A DNA stretch of 64,000 nt from Adenophora triphylla var. japonica (Eukaryota; Streptophyta; Magnoliopsida; Asterales; Campanulaceae), in assembly GCA_022495995.1 (NCBI GenBank), contig JAFEMH010002568.1, positions 186,001 through 250,000 of the forward strand, read 5' to 3'. The notes under the pieces were generated by a model. It ran no database searches, had not been told where the DNA came from, and saw nothing but the letters and a program-made list of their open reading frames with translations. Every line of letters starts with the position of its first letter. Within the stretch, counting starts at the first letter, position 1. The translations under genes and the position numbers were made by a program. Of this stretch, positions 23,416-34,958 are shown piece after piece.

Positions 23416-23543
23416 AAAGTCTCGAAGACCCGTGACACTCAAAAACCTCAAAACCCCCAAACAAACCAAGGGAGGGACCTTTCTGGGACAAAAGAGCACA
23501 AAAGGACCTCAGAGGAATTTTTTAGAAACTGGAAAAACATATA

Positions 23544-23684
23544 AGGTCCGTACGGACCTCTTTGTTGCCATGATTACTGAATCCTATTAAAGTTCAAGAT
23601 ATTCAAATCCCGAAAGTAATAATTACTCAGCTACATGGGAGGTCCGTACGACCTTTATGCATGCAAGGTTGGTCCGTACGGACC
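23544..23684. promoter_or_regulatory. Three GGTCCGTACGGACC palindromes in LTR F
   Basis: AGGTCCGTACGGACCT at 23,544-23,559 (perfect, 16 bp), a one-base-deleted copy at 23,640-23,654, and GGTCCGTACGGACC at 23,671-23,684. I see no clear TATA box nearby. Confidence 0.6.
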
Positions 23685-23732
23685 TTCTTGCCTGGTCTTT
23701 CCCGAGGCGTCCCGGCTCTTTCCGAGTCAAAC

Positions 23733-23890
23733 CGGCAACTCGGACGCACGCCGAAACTCTGCCCGAGTGACCCCTGCCATCAAAACACACGCCGAACCTC
23801 TGCCCAAGTGATCCCTGCGATCCCAACGCACGCCGAACCTATGCCCGAGTGATCCCTGCGATCTCAACGCACTCTGAAACTCTGTCCGCA
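23733..23890. repeat. Short tandem repeat, about 46 bp, 3-4 copies
   Basis: Units of the form GCACGCCGAACCTCTGCCC followed by GAGTGATCCCTGCGATC. Confidence 0.75.
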
Positions 23891-24074
23891 GACAACCGGC
23901 TCATCCCGAAGCAATCTCGATCCGTACCAGAACACTATTCCAACCTCAAACGCTATTCCCTAGCGGAAGACAGACACGAAACAACATTGGTAAGGCTTCC
24001 TTCCTACACTATTTCAATACATTTCAATAAAGCTGTGTACAATGTAGACATCCGATACAGCATGCATTTTTAAA

Positions 24075-24075
24075 A

Positions 24076-24108
<33 letters not shown>

Positions 24109-24109
24109 A
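24075..24109. repeat. (CA)n microsatellite
   Basis: About 16 CA units. CA runs sit at the matching LTR position in A (23,150), the solo LTR (44,053) and C (58,172). Confidence 0.9.
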
Positions 24110-24319
24110 CAGTTAAAGAATATAAGGGGTATCGAAAGACTCGTTTTTACGAGACGACTCGGGTGAGCTCTAATATTCTAATATTCTCTTCCCGAGGAGT
24201 CATCTGACCTTCGAACTCAAAAATCTCATCACACAAAAATAGTTTATTTTTAAACTGATGCCCTTTTCAATATTTTGGGCTTAATAAAAACGGCGTGGCG
24301 ACTCTACAAAGCGAAAACA

Positions 24320-25335
24320 CAGCGAGACACCTCCAACCGCAAAACGGAATAAGCCAGATGCCGGGGCACGATCGCACTGCCTATCGGATCCGGGCGACTT
24401 CCTGAAGCGACGCAACAAGTGCAAAATGCCAGGGCTCCGCGCGCGAGCCGGATCCGGGTAATTTCACATTCGACGCCCAATATTCGCAAAAGCGAAGAAA
24501 CACCTCCTCGGTCATCCAAGGAGGTGTCAAGGGATGTAATTTCGCCTCGAGCCGCTTAATAAAATATTGCTTCTTCGTGTAACCTATAAAAATATGAATA
24601 TCTCGTAAACATATAATGATGACATTATAAAATTAAAGAGTATAATCATTGTTAATTAAACTAATTAAGGATAGATAAATAGGTTACCAATATGATTCTG
24701 AAATAACTTCTGAGCCTGTTTCTTGAAAACAAATCTAGCCGTCTCCTCGTCGATATCCCCCCTCCATGTAAGTTTCCCCTACAACATATAATGATAAGAT
24801 TACAAAACTAAAAGAGTATAATCATTATTAATTATAACATTTTAATAACAAACTAACATTTAAGTCTTAAATAAAAACCAATAACACATTACCTTAAACT
24901 CCTCCCAAGCATTCTCCCTCTCCTCCAGTGGCAATGATTTCCAGTTGGGCCAAAACTCTGACATGACCCGAGACCGCCAATACATCCCAATCTTTGTCCC
25001 TGGGGTAGGGTATTCACCTACAAACCTGTCAAGTATATTTATACAATAACATTTTAACTTAAATAATGAATTATATATAAAACAAAAAGGAACCAACTTA
25101 TATCAAATTAATGAAGAGTTACTTACTGGTCATAAAGTGGCGATATCTGGACATATATCCTCCCCTCAGAATCGATAGGAGAAGGAGTATCGGCCCTTGA
25201 GGTGGAGCTGGCACTACTAAGTAAAGGGTCAACATCATCACTACCGGCAGCACCTGTACTGGATCGGGACGGTTGCGTCCCAGTAATAGATGTGTATAAC
25301 GGGCGGGTCTTCCTGCCAGCTCTACTAGTACTCAT
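24320..25335 (-). pseudogene. CACTA second-gene remnant (Ptta/En/Spm plant transposase-like)
   Basis: Exon-like pieces on the minus strand. The first starts at ATG 25,333-25,335 (MSTSRAGRKTRPLYTSITG, Ser/Thr-rich). Next comes a segment near 24,900-25,030 with GMYWRSRVMSEFWPNWKSL and LPLEERENAWEEFK. A third near 24,688-24,780 reads GDIDEETARFVFKKQAQKLF. A last piece near 24,390-24,565 reads TKKQYFIKRLEAK and LRFCEYW. The order and style match the small DNA-binding protein gene of plant CACTA elements. The 3' part is cut by LTR F. Splice sites were not all resolved, so the family call is moderate. Confidence 0.5.
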
Positions 25336-25369
25336 ATCTAAACTAAAACAATCGTTGACAAATTTTAAT

Positions 25370-25635
25370 AATATAAAGCATTCACAATACATATAAAACT
25401 TTAAAGTTCTAATAATATAAAGCATTCACAATACATATAAAACTTTAAACTATTAATAATAATATAAAGCATTCACAATACATATAAAACTTTAAAGTTC
25501 TAATAATCTAAAGCATTCACAATACATATAAAACTTTAAACTATTAATAATATAAAGCATTCACAATACATATAAAACTTTAAAGTTCTAATAATCTAAA
25601 GCATTCACAATACATATATAACTTTAAACTATTAT
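25370..25635. repeat. AT-rich tandem repeat, about 6 copies
   Basis: Units contain AAAGCATTCACAATACATAT and AAAACTTTAAA. It lies between the two CACTA coding remnants. Confidence 0.85.
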
Positions 25636-26760
25636 TAATCTTCGTCCCCATCATCATCACTAGACTCTGAATTACTACAAAACTCGAGTTCTTCATTTTC
25701 ATCTTCGGACTCTGATGAATCAAACTCTGGTTCGACGTCCTCTTCCTCTTCCTCTTCCTCTTCCTCTTCCTCTTCCTCTTCCTCTGATTCATCAACATTT
25801 TGAGGAGTATGAGTGACATCATCTAATGGATGATTAGCTGATGAAACGTTAGGTGGCATTGGCATTTCATCCTCTTGATAGGGTGTTTGTAATGATGACT
25901 CTGTAGTTGTCGATGAGGGTAGGTTGTCAATAATGCTCCTAGCCTTGGTCATCCAGACAGCCCACCATTCGTCGGGTCACGGACGAGGGTAGGGAGTCAT
26001 GTATACCTGTTGTGCTTGAGATGCTAAGATGAAGACGTTGTCGCCATAATGTCTGGACGAGTCCTTTACATAGACGAGGTCAAATATGGCGTGCTTCTTA
26101 ACACCTCGCACAGCATCTCGCCAATCACAATTGAACAAGACAACATTGTTTCCACGCAAATACTCCACCTCGACTACTTCTTTCAGGATGCCATAATAAT
26201 CAAGGTTTCCTTTAAGCTTCACACCGCTATTCCACTTTAATTTAGAGCCCCCGTAAGCTTTGGTATGAAACACATAGCCATTCACGAAATAACCGTTGTA
26301 TAAATTAATGTTCAAGTATGGAGTTGCTGCTAAACGTCTTAACCTCGCAGTTTTGGCATCACCCAGATGTTCAGCTATCTATAAGACAATATGTAACCAA
26401 TTTAATACAATTTTAAGAATGAATGTTTAAAAAAGTGTATAGAATAAATTTGAATGAAACGAAATATTTACATATTTCCTTAGCCAGTTTGGAAATTCTC
26501 TGTCTGTCCTAGTTGCGATGAGTTCTGGAGATAAATTTTGAGCTAAATCTTCAAACATTCTGTAATAGGGTTAAAAAAGGTATTTCATATGCAGGTATTT
26601 AAACATGCATAATTTAATCGACGAGGCGTAAACATAACATCAATGACTTACTTGATATATTCCCCAACCTCGTCACAGTTAAGAAGAACATAGATGTTCC
26701 TAAACTCTTTCATCCACAGTTTTCTTACTTGTTTGTTTGTAACTGAAGCAAATAAACCAT
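25636..26760 (-). pseudogene. CACTA transposase C-terminal region with DUF4216, copy 1
   Basis: Minus-strand exons: 26,760 to 26,652 (MKEFRNIYVLLNCDEVGEYI), 26,559-26,472 (MFEDLAQNLSPELIATRTD), and 26,378-25,636. The last exon carries DUF4216: GYFVNGYVFHTKAYGGSK, VEVEYLRGNNVVLFNCDW, and FILASQAQQVYMTPYPRP. An in-frame TGA at 25,977-25,979 interrupts it just before WWAVWMTKARS; the frame then continues to an acidic tail with about 15 Glu from a CTTCCT microsatellite (25,738-25,788). The TGA fits a CGA to TGA change. Transposase catalytic domain missing. Confidence 0.78.
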
Positions 26761-28504
26761 AAAGAGTATCTATGTAAAGCCATTTCAAATATGACATAAG
26801 CGAAGTTCCTAAACTCTTTCATCCATAGTTATTTACTAGATGTAAGAATCATGGTGCTGCTAAATAGCTCTTTATCAATTATTTTTGTGATTTTCATAGA
26901 TACTCTGTATTCTCAGTTATGGTTCTCAAAGCACATTTTATGATTTCAGGTACTACACCTTAAATGTTGGTTTACTTATTTACGCGACACGTATATACAG
27001 AAACTGTATCCTAGTTTGTTTCATATAAATGGATTTACACAAATTTTAAAAATGTCTTTGACTTCAGATGCTTTTCCTTTAATGCCCTAATATGTATCCT
27101 GTATTGGTTTCTCTACCTCATCAAAAAAAAAATTGATAAGAAAAGAAGTGTATATATTATCTCTACCTCAACAATTAAAACCTAACTCGTCAATCACAAA
27201 CTAAGTTATAACACGGATGTTGGGGAAGTTAGGAAGAAATCCCCTCATATTTCTTAACCAGACCATGGCCTACTCTATTTCAGACAAAACAGCTCAACTA
27301 ACCAAAATTTTTGTGAAGTTAAGCACAGCACAAGTTAGCGCATCCTGAAACTAACAATTCAAAGTAAAAACCCACAAAAGAAGTGGTAAGAACCCATATA
27401 AGATTTTCAAAACTATAATCAATTTAAGTCCAAAAAAATGGAAAATAAACTTAATTAAGAATTCATAATCAATTCTACTATCATGGATAAAGGCCATAGC
27501 ACACAGCAAAACTCAAACAAAAAACTTTTTTGTAACTAAAAACTTAAAAAAAAAAAAAAATCATCTCCACCCCCAAATTTAAATTAAGCAATGTCTTCAT
27601 TGTCCAACACATAAAGTAATAGGAGCATAAAAAGAACAAGGATTAAGTGCTCTCAAATATCATATTACTCTCTATGTAACCTCTTGAAACTTTCATCAAA
27701 CACATTGTGGGCAACCAAAATTACAAAGATAAAAGGCACCCACAACAATCCAATAACATCCCATAAAGGAATAATCTCTTGGTAATAGCACATGATGTAC
27801 ACAACACACCAAAGTCCCACCACAAATCAAAAATCAACAAATCTAACATGTATATCAACCGAAATACCATACTATACTGCAGTAATAATATGAGCATGAT
27901 GATAAACAAAGTAACATATTGCACATTATGATAAATAACTTTTTTCATACTGAGGTGTTCAACAGTCAGCAAATCCAATTTGTTCTCTCTTGACCAGTAA
28001 TTGCTCTTGTTTGAATGAATTTTTGCACATCAAATTGACTTGTCCCCCTTTTTTCAATACTACTTGTCCCCCTTTAAAATTAGGTTTTGAATCATTTAGG
28101 CAAGAACAGACATAAAATCAAAAACCCAGAACAGAAATCGAAATAGGTCGTGCAAAATCAGGAAGAAATCACATTCACAACAAATTAGCACCCTATCCTC
28201 GAATTAGAACTACGTATTTGAAAGAAATCGAAACATTTACCTTGATTAGAGCAAGAGAGAGAAACACGGTGGAAGCAGGGGCTGGACGCCGGTGTGCGAG
28301 TGAGACGGCGGCAGCAGCTCGAGACGGAGACGGTGGAGAGGTGGACGGACGGCAAAGCTTAAAGGTGGTGTGGAGAGGCTGGACGGCGGCGTGTGAGAGC
28401 GAGGGAAGAGAGAGAGATGAGCTCGCCGGGTAGAGAGAGATAGCGGGAAGAGAGAGAGGGAAATAAGGGCGTAAATGATTTCAGAAAGGGGAAATTAGTA
28501 TTTA
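26761..28504 (-). other. CACTA 5' region, intron-like, no conserved gene
   Basis: AT-rich sequence with no domain I recognise. Near 28,245-28,440 a purine-rich, G-rich block looks like a 5' leader; on the minus strand it ends in a possible splice donor (TCAAGGTAAATG near 28,236-28,247). A Leu/Ile-rich frame at 27,721-27,978 is partly kept in copy 2 but resembles nothing I know. Confidence 0.45.
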
Positions 28505-28612
28505 TATTTAACACCAGCGACGGAATATTCCGCCGCTAAATATTAATTATAGCGGCGGAATTTAAATTCCAACGCTAGAATCAATATTTAGCGGCGGAAT
28601 ATTCTGTCGCTG
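28505..28612. repeat. Palindromic sub-terminal repeats (GCGACGGAAT type), copy 1
   Basis: Inverted units GCGACGGAATATTCCGCCGC and related forms at four places. Such arrays near CACTA ends are transposase-accessory binding sites in known elements. Confidence 0.7.
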
Positions 28613-29070
28613 AGGTTAATTAATTTTAATTTAATATAAAACATGAAAATTATTTTAAATATCATTATTTTTATTTATATAAAACATGAAAATTATTTTA
28701 AATTACTCTCAAAAAAATAAATATGAGTCAATAAATATTATTTTTGAAAAAAAATAAATAAATCATAAATATTAATTAATTTTAATTTAATAAATATCAT
28801 TATTTATATTTATATCAAACATGAAAATTATTTTAAATTAATGTCAAAAAATAAGTATGAGTCAATAAATACTATTTTTGAAAAAAATAAATAAATCATG
28901 AATATTAATTAATTTTAATTTAATAAATATCATTGTTTTTAAATATATAAAACATGAGAGTAATTTAAAATAAAATTATTTTAAATTACTCTCAAAAAAA
29001 TAAATATGAGTCAATAAATATTATTTTTGAAAAATAAATAAATCATAAATTAAAATAAAATAAAAATAGA
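28613..29070. other. AT-rich spacer with repeated blocks
   Basis: Three or four related blocks with AATAAATATTATTTTTGAAA and AAAACATGAAAATTATTTT. No gene. The same sequence is at 39,746-40,210. Confidence 0.6.
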
Positions 29071-29253
29071 GCTAACCCCTAAACCCTAAACCCTAAACCC
29101 TAAACCCTAAACTTTAAACCTTAAACCCTACACCCTAGACCCTAACCCCTAACCCCTAAACCCTAACCCCTAAACCCTAAACCCTACACCCTAAACCCTA
29201 AACCCTAAACCCTAAACCCTAACCCTTAAACCCTACACCCTAAACCCTAAAGG
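29071..29253. repeat. Telomere-like CCCTAAA array, left part of the first array
   Basis: Mostly CCCTAAA heptamers with CCCCTAA, CCCTACA and CCTTAAA variants. It is interrupted at about 29,254 by the LINE and resumes at 34,959. Confidence 0.9.
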
Positions 29254-29262
29254 TATGCTTTT

Positions 29263-30234
29263 TTGGAATATATTGGGAATATGTTTGGTCATTTTTTGAG
29301 GGCGGATGACAGATCGGTGGGCTTTACTCATCATGGTTGTGCAAGAATGTGTGTGGAGGTGGATGTGTCCCAGCCATTACCTAAACATGTTTTTTTGGGG
29401 ACGTCAAAGGAGAATGCTTTTATTCAAGAGATTGAATTTGAAGGTAATGTGACATTTTGCGAGGGCTGCGGTTTATTGTGGCATACCAAAGGTAATTGTA
29501 GAAAAGGGAAGATGAAACCTAAAGTTAGGTTTGCGGAGAAGGGCCCTAAGGTTCAACAAACCAGTTGGAATAAGGAGGCTCCTAAATCTACTAATAAAGA
29601 GTGGCAAGTTAAGGTAGGGAAGGGTAAACAGGTGGTTCAACAGGGGACTTCAGAGGGTAATATTGGGTTTAATATTAAGGAAGGACAGAAAGATAAAACA
29701 ACTCAGCTGGAATATGGGAAGGTGGAGATTTTGAAAAACGCTGATGGTGCGGGTACTTCGAATGGGGGTGATAATGGGAAGATGGTTAAGGGGGATGTTC
29801 CATCTGCTAAGCAAGACAAGGTAAAGACATCTAATGCTTTTGCAGTTTTAGTGGACATTGATGATGAAGGAAAGGTAGGGGAAGTTTGCGCCTTAAATAC
29901 TGAAGCTTCTTTGAGTGCTAGTGTGGGTAAAGAGGATGAGCAGGGATGCGAGGACCCAGTTAGCTCGTCGAAAAAGGATATTGTTGGTGGTGAGCAAATG
30001 AAGGAGCCAGTGGAGGATTTTGGCCATTGCTATATGGGAGGTGTCGACATTTCGTCTGATCCTTTGGAGGATGATATTGTTGACAAGGTGGATAAAATGG
30101 GGAAATTTGAGGATCTAACATGTGGGAAGAATACAGCTGATGGTGCTCCGTCGGGAGATATTGTTCCGGTACAGGGAATTGAGGTGAGTCACTCGTCTGA
30201 TGAGGAGGAGAATTCTCAAGATTCGACATTTTAA
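29263..30234 (+). pseudogene. LINE ORF1 remnant with CCHC zinc knuckle
   Basis: Open frame of about 323 codons with no natural start; the 5' part of ORF1 is lost. CEGCGLLWHTKGNC (near 29,461-29,502) is a C-x2-C-x4-H-x4-C knuckle as in plant LINE ORF1 proteins, which bind RNA. The rest is Lys/Gly-rich and then acidic, with low conservation. Ends at TAA 30,232-30,234. Confidence 0.75.
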
Positions 30235-30348
30235 GGGGAAGAGATTTCCTGCATCGAGGGTATTAAAAATGGCCAGCGAAAGGCTTCTCCTCGGGTGACC
30301 CGGAGCAAGCTTAAGGGGGTGACTTCTTCCGTGTCTAGTTACCAAGAT

Positions 30349-33300
30349 GGTTATAATATGGAATGCGAGGGGGGTTGGAAATATAGCCAAAATGGATGCA
30401 TTAAAGCTTTTCTCAGCATAAGCCGTGGTGCTTAGCAATTCTAGAACCCAAAATCCTAGGGGATAGACTTGCTAAAATTGCGAGGAAGTTGGGTTTTGGG
30501 AATTATTTGCATGGAAATCCGGTTAATACTCATATTTGGATTATGTGGAGTTCGGGTTTTGAAATGAGTTTAGTGTCTTATTCTAATCAACAGATTACTG
30601 TGCGGGTTACGACTGCTGGTGAAGCTTGCGGGTTATTTTCTTTTGTTTATGCCAGTTGTGATAGGGTGGATAGGCATCCTTTATGGGCAGTTTTGACTCA
30701 GATTTCAATTCAGTATGATGAGCCTTGGTTAGTGGGTGGTGATTTCAATATTATTGCTCAGCCATCAGAAAAGCTGGGTGGTAATGGTTGGGATTTTGCG
30801 GGTATGGATGATTTTAATCGCTTTTCGGTTGCTGCTGGTCTTTCCGAGATTGATTTTGAGGGAAGCATTTACACTTGGTGTAATGGCCATGACGGGACTA
30901 GGCGGATTTGGGAGCATTTGGATAGAGTTTTTGTTAATGGAGCTTTCTTCTCGAAACATGTTAATGTGTCTGTTACTCATCTTCCTCGGGATAAGTCGGA
31001 CCACTCTCCATTGAAGGTAAACTTTTTGTCGATTTCAAAGCCGATTCATGTTTTTAAATTTCAGCGTATGTGGCTTGATCATGTGGATTGCAAACGTCTT
31101 GTTGCTGAGATTTGGAATAAGTGGTATGGGGGGAATGCTCTTGAACGGCTTCATAGGAAATTACATGCCCTGGGCAAAGCTCTTCGTCGGTGGAACTGGG
31201 AGGTTTTTGGTAATATATTCAGGAAAATCAATAAGTTGCAGGATGAGATTTTTGGTTTGGACGTACAATTGCAGCAGGGATGGGATGATAGTGTTGGTTT
31301 ATTGCTGAAACAGAAGAAGGCTGATTTAGCTCAGGTCTTGAGGTGGGGAAATGAGATGAAACAGCAGCAGTCTAGGCAGTTATGGGTGCAAGATGGAGAT
31401 AGAAATTTTGCTTTCTTTCATGCGAGTATGAAGGAAAGGCGTAGAATGAATGCATTGAAGCTTCAGTTGGTGGATGGATCGTGGTGCATCAATGAGATAG
31501 TATTGGGCAATCTGGGAGCGGCTTATTTTGAGGATATTTTCAGATCTTCTCCGCATGTGATCGAGGATAGTCTTTTTGAGGGAATTAGGGAAGATATAAC
31601 AGAGGCTGACAATCTTGTTATGACGGCTATTCCGAGTGAAGAAGAGGTTTGGGAGGCTATTAAATCTTTGAACGCCGATAGTGCTCCAGGAGTGGATGGC
31701 TTTACGGGTCAGTTTTTTCGGGGTTGTTGATCTATTATAAAGGAGGATGTGGTGGCAGCGGTTCAGGCTTTTTATAATGGGGTGGCGTTTCCTAGGGGTT
31801 TATCTTCTAATGTCCTTATTCTTTTGCCTAAGGTGGATAAGCCATCGGGTTTTAAGGATTTACGGCCTATTAGTTTATCGACATTTTTGAATAAGGTTAT
31901 TTCTAAAATCCTTACTCTTCGGATGGCTTCGGTAATTCATAAGGTGATATCTACGGAGCAAACAGGCTTTATCAAGGGAAGAGGTATTCAAGAGAATATT
32001 GCTTTGGCTCATGAGCTTGTGCATAGGGTGGATCAGAAAGTGGTAGGAGGCAATGTCCTTTTTAAGCTGGATATGTCTAAAGCCTATGACCATCTTGAGT
32101 GGAATTTTCTGTTTTGTGCTATGGCTGCGTTTGGGTTAAATAGCAGATGCAGGGATTTGGTGTGGCATTTGGTGCAGGGCAACTGGTATTAGGTAAGGCT
32201 GGGAGGTGTTTCTCATGGTTTCTTTGCTTCTTCTAGGGGAGTGAAACAGGGTGACCCTCTATCCCCTTTATTATTCATCATTGCGCAAGAGGTTTTATCA
32301 AGAGCCATGCACAGAGCGCTTCGGAAGAATACGTTCCGTCCCTTTGAGCATGGGCGAGGTGGGGTCCATATTTCTCATCTTTTTTATGCAGATGATATAT
32401 TGATCTTTTGCAATGGCCAGAGGGGTTCGATAGAAGGTCTGCGGGGTGTTTTGTCTAGATATGAGCGGGCATCCGGGCAGCTTATAAACCTAGAGAAAAG
32501 TGGTTTTTATTTAGGGAAGAAGTTGAGAAACTTTGAGATTGAGAACATCCAGAGGTGGTCAGGGTGCACGCATCAACAGTTTCCGTTGAAGTATCTTGGT
32601 GTTCCCCTGTTCAAAGGAAGGATTCAACGTGTGCATTTTACGGAGTTGGAGGCTAAGGTTATGAAGCGAGTTAACGGATGGAAAGCTCGACTTTTATCTT
32701 TTGGAGGTAAGCTAACGTTATTGAAATCTGTTCTTTCTAGCATTCCAATATATTCCATGGGAGATTTAAAGGTTCCTAAGAGTGTGATAAGGAATTTAGA
32801 GAGTATTATGGCAAATTTCCTATGGAGTAATGGGGGCGAGAAACGTCCGCAATGGGTGGCTTGGCAGGAGGTGTGCAAACCATATCAGGAAGGTGGTTTG
32901 GGGGTTAGATCGTTAAAGGAGGTTAATGATATGATGCTTGCCAAGTTGGCTTGGGCGGCTGTTTATGGCAATTCTCTATGGTCTACTTTCATTCGTGAGA
33001 AGTATGGGTGGAAGGCAGCGGAATCCAGTTCTCATGTTTGGAAAGCAGCAGCTTGTTTTCTGCCACAGATAGAGGATTGTAGTAGATGGATTGTTGGTAA
33101 GGGAGACATCAGCTTTTGGGTGGATAATTGGTGTGGTGAGCAGCTTGGGGGTCCTCGTCCGGTCGATCATGGTTTAATAGTTCGTGATGGGCTGATGGTG
33201 TTAGATGATTTGCTTCCTCATATTCCTGTTCATTTGCATGATAACATAAGGAGGGTGTCTATTGATGAGAATGAGGTTGATAAGATATCATGTATTTTGA

Positions 33301-34408
33301 CTCGGTCTGGGGCTTTTGAATCTGCAGCTTGGTGGGAGCATCATAGGATTCGCAGCCCGTTGGTAGATTGGGGTGCAAATATTTGGCATAAGCATATCCC
33401 CACTAAGGTTAGTGGATTCTGGTGGAGGCTTATGCACAATGGCCTTCCGGTGGATGCTCGGTTGGAGGAAAGGGGGTTTAGCATTCCTTCCCGTTGTGTA
33501 TGTTGTCAATCTGGGGGTAACAGGGAGACTAGGGAGCATTTATATCTTCATTCAACCATGGCTATTTCCCTGTGGCAGCATTGGTCATCCTACTTTGGGT
33601 TCGGTTTCCACTATACTAATTTCCAACATTTATGGGAGGTTTGGTGTGGGGGACAATCAAAAAGAGCTCAAATAGGGATGGTTCGAATGGGAATAATAAT
33701 GTTTGTTTGCTGGGAATTATGAAAGGCGCAATGTAAATTGATTTTTGATGGCAAACAGATGGAGTGCGGGGTCATTATTGATGGGGTTAAGAATGCTTTA
33801 ATGGATATGTGTTCATTTATGGTTCCCAAGGTCAAAACTACAGCTGCAAATCGTTTGATTTTGGTCAATATGGGTTTAAGGGTAGCTAAGGTTAAGATGA
33901 GGAGGAATCGAACATTGAGATGGGAGTCTTCGTGCGATTATAGTTATACTCTCAACACGGATTGTTCTTCGGTTCATGGAGAGTGTTCGGGAGGAGGGGT
34001 ATTAGAGATTGGAGGGGTGGCTTCATTTGTGCTTTTTCTAATTTCTATGGGATGGGCACAAACATGCAAGCGGAGATTTTTTCACTCCGTGATGGTTTGA
34101 AGCTATGTCGGGATCTGCAGTTAATTTCGGTTTAGGCAGAGTCTGATTCGTTGGTGGCAGTGGGAATATTGAGAGGTCAGTTTTCGGGCCCATGGCGTTA
34201 CACTTATGAGCTTCGGGAGTGTAGAAGTTTAATGGGTGGTTTCGGTGTTAGACACGTTTTAAGGGAGGCAATTGGTGTGGCGGATAAGCTTGCAGCGAGT
34301 ACTCATGTTCTTCGTCAACATATGAGGTTTGACACGGTTTTTGCTTTGCCGAGGGATGTGATTAAGGCTTTGAGATTTGATGAGTTGGGCATTTATTCGG
34401 TTCGGAGT
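30349..34408 (+). pseudogene. LINE ORF2: endonuclease, reverse transcriptase, RNase H-like
   Basis: The endonuclease start IIWNARGVGN is near 30,352-30,381. A frameshift near 30,420 precedes ILEPKILG. Endonuclease motifs VGGDFNII, LDRVFVN and SDHSPLKV follow. RT motifs are PKVDKPSGFKDLRPISL, KLDMSKAYD, GVKQGDPLSPLLF and FYADDILIF (the Y-A-D-D catalytic pair). In-frame stops lie at about 31,728 (TGA), 32,190 (TAG) and 33,720 (TGA); the frame itself is kept across all three. After 33,930 an RNase H-like part appears in mixed frames (MQAEIFSLRDGLKLC, AESDSLVAVG near 34,062-34,165). Role of the intact family: target-primed reverse transcription in the nucleus. Confidence 0.88.
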
Positions 34409-34913
34409 TGATATGGGGAATTTTTCATGGGTATTAATGGTTGTTTATATGGGTATTCATGCATTGGAAAAATGGTTGATGTTTTGAAAATGGGTGTGAA
34501 ATGCATTGCTGGTGTTTGTTTTGGTTTGCAGATGTTTTCAAATTTTTTGCAAAGCTGTGTTCATTCGTACGACACAATTGGATTTACTGGTCACGACTCG
34601 TGCAATTCAGGACGAATCGTCCCCATCTTTGCTGAAGTTGCTGTAATATTGGAGCGTCTGCTCCCTTCAAGGTGGAGCGTCCGCTCCCCTTCCAGTTTGG
34701 GCTTGGTTTCTTGGGACAGTGGGCCGGCTTGGAGGAACAGTTTGGGGCCAACTTTGGCCGGAATTGTGGAGCTTTTTGGGGCCAAGCTCGGCTAGTTCTG
34801 CAGTGGGTATGGCTTTAATCTTCTTGGGATAACATTCGGTTCGTATTTTAATTACGATGGATTTAGAGTTGGGCTTTTTAATACCCGCTCATTGATGTAA
34901 TAATTTTATTTTT

Positions 34914-34919
34914 TTAATA
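34914..34919 (+). terminator. LINE polyadenylation signal AATAAA
   Basis: About 30 bp before the short A-tail at 34,950-34,958. Confidence 0.7.
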
Positions 34920-34958
34920 AAAGCTCCCAGGTGTCATCATGGTTCTTATAAAAAAAAA

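Larger units (their letters stand above)
23416..24319 (+). mobile_element. Fragment of a different Tat-like LTR (F)
   Basis: Has the LTR-type features of this lineage (CA microsatellite, lysed copy of the AAACTTTGG-like segment, GGCGTGGCGACTC near 24,291) but differs from LTR A. Its left part is missing, apparently displaced by element A. Its right end is inferred near GCGAAAACA at 24,319, where CACTA-related sequence begins. Confidence 0.6.
24320..29070 (-). mobile_element. Defective CACTA (En/Spm) transposon, copy 1
   Basis: Minus-strand element with a transposase C-terminal region (DUF4216), a downstream second-gene remnant, and palindromic sub-terminal repeats at its 5' end (28,505-28,612). 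The catalytic transposase domain and DUF4218 are absent. No clear CACTA terminal inverted repeat was found, so the ends are approximate. 25,789-29,070 is repeated at 36,918-40,210. Confidence 0.7.
29254..34958 (+). mobile_element. L1-type LINE, 5'-truncated and degenerate
   Basis: Contains the end of ORF1 with a CCHC knuckle, then endonuclease, reverse transcriptase and RNase H-like regions. It ends with a polyadenylation signal and nine A's. Both ends abut CCCTAAA repeats, so it sits inside the telomere-like array. The target duplication cannot be recognised in this repetitive target. Three nonsense codons and at least two frameshifts show that it is dead. Confidence 0.88.

Noticed and set aside
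25738..25788. Acidic Glu-run as a functional domain
   Set aside because: It is an expanded CTTCCT microsatellite in a pseudogene tail.
27721..27978. Conserved membrane-like protein in both CACTA copies (also 38,855-39,058)
   Set aside because: Conservation follows from recent duplication of the whole region; AT-rich DNA easily gives Leu/Ile/Phe-rich frames, and copy 2 is shortened.
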